Source: Myoxocephalus aenaeus (lineage: Eukaryota > Chordata > Actinopteri > Perciformes > Cottidae). Taken from it: 64,000 nt of DNA. This document shows, one piece after another, positions 26,169 through 33,500 of the stretch. Where the stretch lies: NCBI GenBank assembly GCA_038501785.1, contig JBAMJR010000053.1, forward strand, positions 2,436,001 through 2,500,000, read 5' to 3'. The notes beneath the pieces were generated by a model. That model did not search any database. It was not told the origin of the DNA and was given only the letters and a program-made list of their open reading frames with translations. Both the position numbers and the translations under genes were made by a program. Within the stretch, counting starts at the first letter, position 1; each line of letters opens with the position of its first letter.

Positions 26169-26269
26169 TTAGTGTCTGATCCACACACGTACGCATCGCT
26201 ATGCTGATGCATCATGCCCGATGGACGGTCACAATGTTGTGGCTGAGCAGCCTCGCCCCTCCGCCCGCC

Positions 26270-26328
<59 letters not shown>

Positions 26329-26460
26329 ACACACACACACACTCACCAACACCGAGCCGTAGGCTCCGGAGCCCACCGGCGTCAGGTTCTGGTACCGCTC
26401 CGGAACCTCCCACACAGTCTTGTTCAGCTCCTGCCGGTAGAATCCCGGTCTGGCGGACAA
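13380..26460 (-). CDS. mapk11: Mitogen-activated protein kinase 11 (p38 beta), exon 1 damaged
   Basis: Exons: 26347-26460 (damaged), 19804-19933, 19650-19708, 19329-19440, 17871-17900, 17023-17070, 16820-16934, 16654-16725, 16174-16253, 15886-15964, 15593-15766, 13380-13453. Exons 2-12 join in frame, with the same lengths as mapk12 except the last. They contain VAVKK, YLVT (threonine gatekeeper), HRDLKPSN, DFG, the activation motif Thr-Gly-Tyr, QLKRIMEVVGTP, DRTLEEWK and the tail SLQVEQ. These are p38 beta features, not p38 alpha (mapk14). Without the lesions the protein would be 361 residues. In exon 1 the expected start ATGTCCGCC reads TTGTCCGCC (26460), preceded by GAGAA, and the expected donor GTGTG/gtgagt reads GTGTTG/gtgagt, adding one base and shifting the frame into an early stop in exon 2. 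No upstream in-frame ATG was found. Either two one-base insertion errors are present in the sequence or this allele is broken at its 5' end. Introns carry several mobile elements. Confidence 0.9.
14110..15487 (+). mobile_element. Non-autonomous hAT element, copy 2 (1378 bp), in mapk11 intron 11
   Basis: Same family as 1247-2713 but inverted. The ends are CAGTGGCGG inverted repeats, and a perfect 8-bp target duplication CTTCCAAT lies at 14102-14109 and 15488-15495. Inside are a possible first exon (ATG at 14724, ending at a gtgagt donor at about 14758), a (TG)n tract, and a terminal exon at 15143-15292. That exon is open for 49 codons (ending ATTLNVS, stop) and followed by AATAAA. The motif ERFAFKDHL in it resembles the C-terminal part of ZMYM1-like hAT transposases; this is from memory. 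The bulk of the transposase is missing. The element sits in the last intron of mapk11 and is transcribed antisense to it, if at all. Confidence 0.92.
18376..18470. repeat. 33-bp minisatellite, three units, in mapk11 intron 4
   Basis: Three tandem units of 33 bases starting at 18376, 18409 and 18442, each beginning GTTAGCTCAAAGTAATGG or a close variant. The third is the most diverged and incomplete. Confidence 0.75.
18890..19145 (+). mobile_element. 5'-truncated non-LTR retrotransposon fragment in mapk11 intron 4
   Basis: The plus strand from 18910 is open for 71 codons. It contains FKKASLQRLQVAYNDTMRIL and KRPRWCSASEMFV, then a stop and an 'ataaaagtttgattgaatc' tail. These motifs match the conserved C-terminal end of the reverse-transcriptase ORF of a fish LINE family as I remember it. 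Only the 3' end is present, as is usual for 5'-truncated insertions. Family (L2/CR1/Rex-type) not decided. Confidence 0.72.
20546..20596. repeat. 22-bp perfect inverted repeat inside the hAT element
   Basis: The arms at 20546-20567 and 20575-20596 (TTATGCCGTGTTCACACCGG...) are exact reverse complements around a 7-base spacer (ACGGCGC). It may be the remains of a small fold-back element whose ends face each other. Confidence 0.8.
20681..20872. mobile_element. Nested 192-bp TIR element (MITE)
   Basis: Perfect 15-bp terminal inverted repeats CAGACCTGCCAACCT and AGGTTGGCAGGTCTG, flanked on both sides by AATAAG (20675-20680 and 20873-20878). It lies wholly within the 20187-21668 element, so it inserted later. 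A further internal palindrome (TAGTCTAAAATTAATTTTAGACTA) is centred near 20760. A 6-bp flank does not settle the superfamily. Confidence 0.72.
23370..23610. repeat. Dispersed percomorph repeat fragment ('ggttagcttagcttagca')
   Basis: Contains 'ccggttagcttagcttagca', 'taaagactggaa', 'cacctctaaagctca' and 'tatttcttggcca' in the order seen in a very common fish interspersed repeat. A second, more diverged copy is at 31440-31635. Its class is not clear to me. Confidence 0.65.
24356..24415. repeat. Perfect 30-bp tandem duplication
   Basis: Two identical adjacent 30-base units, 24356-24385 and 24386-24415, each beginning AACCCCATCCCCCGGCCGC. GC-rich, in mapk11 intron 1. Identity of both copies implies a recent event. 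Confidence 0.9.
26272..26345. repeat. (CA)n microsatellite abutting the mapk11 exon 1 donor
   Basis: About 70 bases of CA repeat run up to the donor of exon 1 at 26346. On the coding strand the intron therefore begins gtgagtgtgtgtg and continues as (TG)n. Slippage here may relate to the extra base at the exon end. Confidence 0.9.
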
Positions 26461-26607
26461 TTCTCCCGGCTGCGGAGCGGAAAGAAAGGAGAGAGCAGGA
26501 AGAGGAAGAATGGAAATGAAGGCGGGGAGAGATAACGGTAGATGGGACCGGAGGCTCGGGCCGCCGTCTGCTGCCCTGAGCCGAGCTGCTGCTGCTCACA
26601 CAGCCGA

Positions 26608-26610
<3 letters not shown>

Positions 26611-26646
<36 letters not shown>

Positions 26647-26665
26647 AGCTCTCTCTTCTAGTTCG

Positions 26666-26696
<31 letters not shown>

Positions 26697-26817
26697 TTCT
26701 AGTTCTCTCTCTCTCTCTCTCCTCTCTCTCTCACTCTTTCTAGTTCGCTCTCTCTCTCTCTCTAGCTCTCTCTCTCTTTCGTAGTTCGCTCTCTCTCTCT
26801 CTCTCTCTCTTTCTAGT

Positions 26818-26856
<39 letters not shown>

Positions 26857-26954
26857 CTCTTTCTAGTCTCTCATCTCTCCTTAGCTCTCTCTCTCTTTCT
26901 AGTTCTCTCTCTCTCTCGTTCTCATCTCTCTCCTCTCTCTCTCTCTCTTCTCTC

Positions 26955-27015
<61 letters not shown>

Positions 27016-27114
27016 AGTCTCTCTCTCTCTCTCGTTCTCTCTCTCCTCCTCCTCTCTCTCTCTCTCTTCTCTCGTTCTCACTCTCTCTCACTCTCTTCTC
27101 TCTCTCTCTCTCTC

Positions 27115-27145
<31 letters not shown>

Positions 27146-27147
27146 AG

Positions 27148-27182
<35 letters not shown>

Positions 27183-27188
27183 CTCTCT

Positions 27189-27225
<37 letters not shown>

Positions 27226-27227
27226 AG

Positions 27228-27256
<29 letters not shown>
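26611..27256. repeat. About 650-bp (CT)n tract upstream of mapk11
   Basis: An almost uninterrupted pyrimidine tract, mostly CTCTCT with occasional 'tagttc' or 'tagctc' interruptions. It begins about 150 bases upstream of the mapk11 start position, so it lies in the 5' UTR or promoter; on the mapk11 sense strand it is (GA)n. Similar but shorter (GA)n occurs in the inverted copy at about 29596-29623. Confidence 0.95.
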
Positions 27257-27258
<2 letters not shown>

Positions 27259-27281
27259 GCGGAAGTAAGTAACAGAGATAA

Positions 27282-27376
27282 CAACATATTATATTATAAG
27301 GCATTAAAGCTTAATGGCTAAGTTACAGTGCATTATGTAACATGAATAAGTTGTTGAAATTATAATATTTAATACG
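27282..27376. repeat. Inverted-repeat arm, partners at 28550-28648 and 28862-28940
   Basis: The reverse complement, including 'atttcaacaactt', 'aatgcactgtaa', 'attaagctttaa' and 'tataatataatatgttgt', recurs at 28550-28648, and more diverged at 28862-28940. It lies just outside the (CT)n tract, 5' of mapk11. Confidence 0.8.
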
Positions 27377-27476
27377 CAACAACACAGCAGAAGAAATATA
27401 AATACTTTCATAAATTCGGAACCCGGTGAGCACACCATCTGATACTCCAAAATGTGCCCAAGGTATTAGCATCACA

Positions 27477-27559
27477 GTCAGGATGGCCGAGCGGTCTAAG
27501 GCGCTGCGTTCAGGTCGCAGTCTCCCCTGGAGGCGTGGGTTCGAATCCCACTTCTGACA
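27477..27559 (+). tRNA. tRNA-Leu (anticodon CAG), copy 1
   Basis: An 83-base gene with acceptor arm GTCAGGA / TTCTGAC, A-box GGATGGCCGAGCGGTC, anticodon loop TTCAGGT (CAG), a long variable arm as expected for leucine, and B-box GGTTCGAATCC. T-rich runs follow within 15 bases (aaagtttttc), which can act as a Pol III terminator. No intron. Confidence 0.95.
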
Positions 27560-27867
27560 TGCAAAGTTTTTCACAGCTGAAGACACAAATAAAGCAGTTT
27601 GTTATCTCTAGAGTTGAATAAGCGCCTCACATTAGTATAAGAATGACGACCTTGCTCAAATCCTGTCTGATCAGGCCCAACGATGGTGGGGAAGATAGGG
27701 TCGAATATTTTTGGTTAAAAGCTTGGCCAATATTTAGTTTTCCTCGCATTGCAAACTAATTGGTCTATATGAAGAAGGTTCTTCTGGCTTTCTCCCCTGC
27801 TTTGGTGTTAAGTTAATTGCAGCCGTCTGTGTTGATTGTTTTCAGATGACGTAAAATACCGCTTACA

Positions 27868-27950
27868 GTCAGGATGGCCGAGCGGTCTAAGGCGCTGCGT
27901 TCAGGTCGCAGTCTCCCCTGGAGGCGTGGGTTCGAATCCCACTTCTGACA
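27868..27950 (+). tRNA. tRNA-Leu (anticodon CAG), copy 2
   Basis: Identical in all 83 bases to the copy at 27477-27559 and in direct orientation, 391 bases apart start to start. The 3' flank ('ttcacagctgaagaca', then 'aataaagcag') is also shared, so about 140 bases were duplicated as a unit. A T-run follows directly (ctacttttttc). Confidence 0.95.
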
Positions 27951-28549
27951 AGCTACTTTTTTCACAGCTGAAGACAAATAAAGCAGCCTGTTATCTCTGC
28001 CACTGAAAATGTGTCATGTACTAATAAAGTATAAATACAGAATCAAATAATAACTGTTGAGTAAATAAGTTACCTCATTACGATTCAAAATTAATATAAA
28101 TGAATGAAAAATAATTGCAAAATATATTTATTTGTGGACTAATTTATGTATTTCAGCATTTACTTATTATTATTTTTATCAATACCTTCATGTATTCATG
28201 TATTTATTTCACAATTAATTTGTTCTTTTATTCATTTTCGAGAAGTCTTAGGCTTTAGTTCTAGAATCTTTTCTGTTTGTTAGCCATGTTTCTTGTGCTC
28301 ACCTGCAGCCACTTGGTCATGATGTTATCCAGTCCACCTGAAAGACCAGCAAGGTCTTTGCAGGGACTGTTTTACTGTTATGAATGCGAGCAAAATAATA
28401 TCCCCACGTGTAACATCACTTGCACTTTTAATCCAGCGATCCTAGGCCAAATCGGGGTGGAACCGGATTCACGTACGTCGTTGACACGTCCAATGTCATG
28501 TGGCAGCGTGAACTTGTACGTGCTACGTACCTGCGAGACTCTTGTTGTG

Positions 28550-28730
28550 TATTTCCAGAATATAATTTCAACAACTCATTCATGTTATATAATGCACTGT
28601 AATTTAGCATTAAGCTTTAACGCTTGATAATATAATATGTTGTCCCGAGCCTCCGGTCCCATCTACCGTTATCATTTCCATGGCGCCGCCTTCATTTCCA
28701 TTCTTCCTATTCCTGCTCGGGTTCAGTCCT
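28550..28730. repeat. Inverted partial copy of the mapk11 5' flank
   Basis: Bases 28550-28648 are the inverse of 27282-27376. Bases 28644-28730 are the inverse of about 26475-26565, the sequence just 5' of mapk11 exon 1, sharing 'cccgagcctccggtcccatc', 'taccgttatc' and 'ccttcatttccattcttcct'. The long (CT)n tract that separates these two parts near mapk11 is absent here. The similarity stops short of exon 1 itself, so no kinase coding sequence is present. Confidence 0.82.
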
Positions 28731-28861
28731 TTCTTTTCCGTAGCGGGCTGAGTTGAGTACTTTATATTGGTGCTGCGCTTGACACCGCTCGCACTAGCAG
28801 ATGTTTACCACCAGATGACATTGTTTGCTCACCGATACCGTTGTTGTTGTTGTTGTTGTAT

Positions 28862-29482
28862 ATAGAATAGAATTTCAACAACTCAAAATGCACTGTAATT
28901 AATCTTAAACTTTAATACTTGATAATATAATATATATATGAATCATAGCATAGCATATAGTCTATGATAGAATAGTGCAATATAAAATAGCGTTGCGTGG
29001 AATGAGATAGAATAGTATAGCACAGAATAATGTAAAAAGATTGGTATGGATTAGAATAGTATATATACAGTACATTGTGATGACACCAAAGGAAATCAAT
29101 CAATCAATTTAAACAGATTATTGAGCAACGTGGACACATTTTTAATGGCATTCTATGATGATCATTAATGCAAAGTTACAGGCTAGTTTTCCAACTCAGC
29201 ATGCATATAACTCAGCATGCATATAATTATAGGGATATTACAGCAGTATTATAGGGTAGGCCTATAACGTGGACCTTAGGGTGGGCAGATGTTTTGTGGC
29301 TTTTTCCCCCCACATTGTAGACACACCCATATACTTCCCTGGCGACCAGGACCCATGACTAACAATGTCTCTGTGTGCGTGTGCGTGTGCGTGTGTGTGT
29401 GGTCTGCTGGTTTATCTGGAGGAATTTACACCAAGACTCTCCTCTGCCGGACGGACAGCGCGTCTTGGGCGCTTTGAAATAA

Positions 29483-29490
<8 letters not shown>
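28862..29490 (+). repeat. Inverted copy of the mapk12 5' flank
   Basis: Bases 28930-29490 are the reverse complement of 9494-10105, preceded by an 80-base segment (28862-28940) repeated from 28550-28648. The orientation means any promoter activity kept in it would point rightwards, toward tRNA-Gln and fgd4. A (TA)n tract follows at about 29487-29533. Confidence 0.85.
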
Positions 29491-29529
<39 letters not shown>

Positions 29530-29537
<8 letters not shown>

Positions 29538-29596
29538 AATCAAATAATATAATATTTTGTTATCTGTGTTTTACTTCAGCCACATGGAGGGAGGGG

Positions 29597-29627
<31 letters not shown>

Positions 29628-29665
29628 TCAGGCAGCAGACGGCGGCTCGAGCCTCCGCTCTGGTA
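29530..29665 (+). repeat. Second inverted partial copy of the mapk11 5' flank, with short (GA)n
   Basis: Reads 'ataatataatattttgttat', 'cttcagccac', (GA)n, then 'ggctcaggcagcagacggcg'. This is the inverse of the mapk11-proximal order: gene-proximal GC-rich block, (CT)n, 'gtggcggaagtaagtaac', AT-rich block. The GA run is only about 28 bases. Confidence 0.75.
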
Positions 29666-29792
29666 TTGTTTATGTAAGATGTCCCAAGATGTCCCTGACA
29701 TGCACCCTCAATAAAACATTTACTTTACTATAAGGTATCTAGTTTGTCAAGATAATATCAGATCCTATTTCTATTGAAAATTGTGTACATCA

Positions 29793-29864
29793 GGTGCCAT
29801 GGTGTAATGGTTAGCACTCTGGACTCTGAATCCAGCGATCCGAGTTCAAATCTCGGTGGGACCT
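29793..29864 (+). tRNA. tRNA-Gln (anticodon CTG), acceptor stem mismatched
   Basis: A 72-base gene with tRNA-Gln features: A-box TGGTGTAATGG, anticodon loop CTCTGAA (CTG), and B-box AGTTCAAATCT. The acceptor arm GGTGCCA pairs with TGGGACC except at the fourth pair, where G faces G. The vertebrate consensus as I remember it has a T-A pair there. Only a single T-rich stretch (tgttttaa) follows. It may be a functional variant or a decaying tRNA-derived copy. Confidence 0.85.
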
Positions 29865-30292
29865 ATGTTTTAATTATTACACCACAACACGAATAGTATG
29901 AAATCACGACACCACAACTATAATGCAGCTAGTATTTGAGAGTTTTTTTATCTTTTATTCATTTATTCATTGAGGAATTAGTCGTGTTTCATTTTCCACA
30001 ACCCTCTACTCTAATTGTTATCTGCAAGTAGTTAAATATCTGATAAATCAACTTTAAAGGTAAAGTAAGAAGCTGATTCAAAGTTTACCCAGACATTTTT
30101 TTAAAGAGACATTTTTAGACTTCTACTTGACCCTAAAATAATTTAAATGTCAAATTAAAGTACACGGTGATATGAACATAAACAATGAGCATGCTCATGT
30201 AAAGTTGACAGTGTTTGTTCTCAAACAGGTCAAAGTGACCTGCTAAAGCGTAAACTGCTCTGACCTCGTCAGAGTCTCATTGATTTCATAGA

Positions 30293-30412
30293 TGACGTCA
30301 CAGTGTGAAAGCGGACTGTGCGCCCGCTGATTGGTCAGGGTCTCGGTGGGCTCGTCGGGGAGGGGCGGGGCTTGTGAAACAGCTGGAGAGATATGCGATG
30401 ATTGAGCACGTG
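30293..30412 (+). promoter_or_regulatory. fgd4 proximal promoter elements
   Basis: Within 240 bases upstream of the fgd4 start codon lie a palindromic CRE (TGACGTCA, 30293-30300), an inverted CCAAT box (ATTGG, 30330-30334), a GC box (GGGGCGGGG, 30362-30370) and an E-box (CACGTG, 30407-30412). No TATA box is obvious. Their clustering and order look like a real TATA-less promoter; use is inferred. A short CT run at 30445-30460 probably lies in the 5' UTR. Confidence 0.6.
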
Positions 30413-30530
30413 ACATATTGAACACACTGGCGCGTCGCTCCCTTTCTCTCTCTCTCTCTCCTTCCAGTACAAGTGAGCGTCTTTTGAGCAAACAGCGGGC
30501 TCGAGGTGGAACCGAGGCCTCTTTGTCACA

Positions 30531-33500
30531 ATGTTTGACCTGAAGAAGAGGAACAGTTTGACCCTGAACTGCAGCGCGGAGACGGAGGAGTTCAGACGAG
30601 TGGCGGTCAGGCGGAAGGTCAAAGGTGCTGCGGTGGACTGCCTCGCTGCACACACAAGTGAAGTACCTTTCAGCTTTTATTTCCACTGAGACATTCATTC
30701 TGATAAAGGTAATGAGACAAAAGCAGAATAATAATGGAGGAGCACGCCTCGACACTGGCTCTCATATTGTCTACATTCATCAGCAAAAGTGACCACAAAT
30801 AGTTCTACATTCTGAGCTACCATAGATGGGCTGGTTAGATTTAGTGCAGTTTGTGGCAAAACAAATAAAATAATTCCCAATATATCAGGAAAGTGTCTGT
30901 GTTCACACCAGCCAGATGAAGCAGATTATTAAGGTTCAAACTAAATACTGTCTTACATCAGTATATGCTATTTCAATTAATTAAGTTAAGTACTGTGTAT
31001 GCATGCTTTTTTGTTTTGTGCAACTTCAATCGGCACAGTTGGTCCGTTAGCCTCTTACTTTGTTGGATTGCTGCAATGAAATCTCTTTCCCCTGATTCAG
31101 CCTGGACTTTTCAACACACACACGCACACATGCACACAAAGCCACTCTGTTCCCCCATTGAAGCCGAGCTAACTGTTTGGATTAGAAAAGTATGTTTGCA
31201 CCAATGGTACTGTCAGATGCGGGATTCAACAGTGCCATCCGTCTCTCTGACCTTTTTAATGCAAATTATTCTTCGGCTCAGTGTGAGGCTTCAAACAAGC
31301 GCCCGGACGAAATGGGCAAATGGCCATTAATGCATTTTTAAGATTAACATAACATTGGCTTTTTTTAAATCACAACTGAGAGGCTAGAAAAGTTACCAAA
31401 GTAGTGCTTTGTGGATTCAGTTCAAAGATAGTTAAAACCATTGAAGGAATAATTCCATATTTTGGGAAAGACCGAGATCAATATTTAACTAAGAGCCAAA
31501 TTAGAGGATTGGCACCACTCTTACTTTTGTCTGTTTTTATATCTAAAGCGCCAACACGCAGCTGGTTAGCTTAGCTTAGCACAAATACTAGACGCAGAAA
31601 ACAAAAAGGCGTGTTGTTGAACTATTCCTGAAAGAATTATGCTTTTTCAATCATCTGGCTACCATGGAAACTTAATCAATGCATACAACGGCTTTATTTA
31701 ACAATATCTCTTCCCTCGATCTTACTCAAATGTTAGAGACTTTTGAATATTTTTCAAAGCCGTCATGGCTTTCAATATGCATCTTTCTCTTTGTAGGGTT
31801 CTCTCAAAGTTTCGTGCTCTACCTAGACATTGGTGCTGTCTAACAATTTCCAGATTATCTGGGAGTGAAAGTTCTCTATTTATTAAGAATTTAAAAAAGT
31901 GCCCAGTGTCTCTGAGACCCTGCAATGACTTGTAAAGTTGGGGGCAAAGAGAGAAGTGAGAAAGCAGAAGTGTTGCAGTGTTGAGAAAGTCGTCTTCTTG
32001 CCCTCAACACATGATCGACAAATCTATTCCACTTCAGAGAAGCCAGGTGTGAACAGCACAGCTTTACTTTGTCATACAAGTTATGGATACTCCTGCATAA
32101 GTCTGGTCGTACACTGCAGGTAAGAACACAAAGAGTTACACTATTAACCAGTACTAAGTTGTTGTGAAGTAAGGAGGCCAGTCAAACCGTCAGTGCACAG
32201 ATTTTAAAGAGCAATGAAACATGCATACTACTTGTTTTTCTTCTTAAGAAAATGTGTTAGATCAAATACAAAACGCAAATACAGCGCAAATGAAGTGTAA
32301 TCTTTATTATTTTTGATTCTGGACAAAACGTCGTCCTTACCTGGAACATTCTGTACTTTTAGACGAATACGTATTTAAACTAAATTTAGTCTTCAGTCCA
32401 GGATTGAACGATTGTTGTACATAAAACACGCACATTAAAAACAGATTTAATACCAGTGGCCGCATGCATGATTTCAAACTATACCGGCAGAAAAAAAAAC
32501 AGTACAGGAATATACAGGGCATAATGCTGTACAGCAGCAGTAGAATGTAAGATAATGTTTGTACGAGAGCCGAGGAAACTCTTGAGCAATGCTCCCAAGA
32601 GATTAGCAACAGCAATGCGAGAGTGGGGCCCTTTTTCCATGAGCAGTATGATGTTTGTTCGTAGTTGAAGGCTCAGGAGGAACAAGACCTCTGAATCATA
32701 CGCTCAAAAAGGCTTAAGTTTAACTGTTGCATGTCGTTTCCAAGGACTCAGCAAAATAAGTCTTTCAACTTCAAAACTAGTTCATTTTCTAAAATTGTAT
32801 TCAAGATCCGAAAGTGGGAAACAATGATTTTGCAAGACATTTTCTACTTGAACTGACCTTTTTTGTATTTAACATATTTCACCCTCTGTACGCCTCAGTA
32901 AAGTGTGAAATGAAGCCATTGTCGTGCAGAGTGTGGGGAAAGTATGTGTGGTTAAAATCGTAAGTGTGCGTTTCTTCTAGCGGGGAGCAGTGGAGTGTGC
33001 AGCTGTGGCAGCGCTTGTGACAGAGTCTGTGGGTCAGAACCAAACATTAGACCTTGTGCGGAGGGAGACGACGAAAGAAGCCCGGCTAAAGGGTCGCCTT
33101 CCAAACTACAAGGTAGGCTGGAGTCCTGTATCCTACAAAATACATAAATGCATACACTGCATGACATTGTTCTCAAATCCTAAATTGCCAACGGTGCTGT
33201 GTATCTCTTTGCAGTGTCTCCTAAACCAGCTCACCAGAGCAGGGCAGGACGCGCTCACGCCCACAGTCAACACGTTGACGCCACCGAGCAACACCTCAGT
33301 CCGAAAAGAGGTCCCGGAGTTTCTGTTTCCTGTGTCAGCCCAGAACCGGATGGTCTCCGCTCCCCAAGTCCACTCAGAGGAGGCTCGGACTCTTTGTTGA
33401 ACGTAGCACATATCAACCCTGCCGGACACACTCAGGGGATTCCACATATGACAAGCAGTCCACTTTTAGGATCTCCAAGTCCGGGCAAAATAGGCATTCA

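Larger units (their letters stand above)
21677..26271. other. mapk11 intron 1, remaining sequence
   Basis: About 4.6 kb between the hAT element and exon 1. It holds a poly-T run (about 23014-23031), a dispersed repeat fragment (23370-23610), a 30-bp tandem duplication (24356-24415), and a (TA)n tract (about 26096-26170). Short open frames in this intron show no recognisable domains. Confidence 0.55.

Noticed and set aside
5652..26460. Reading the two kinases as mapk13 and mapk14, which are also adjacent in vertebrates
   Set aside because: The first ends in a PDZ-binding RETSL and has PFMGTDLGKLM; the second has QLKRIMEVVGTP, DRTLEEWK and SLQVEQ. These fit p38 gamma and p38 beta.
26039..26599. 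186-codon open frame on the minus strand over mapk11 exon 1
   Set aside because: It starts at a GTG, is out of frame with the kinase, and is made of (TG)n and (TA)n translations.
28277..28627. 116-codon open frame with several cysteines near the tRNA-Leu genes
   Set aside because: No family resemblance, no splice context, and it overlaps a segment that is an inverted copy of non-coding mapk11 flank.
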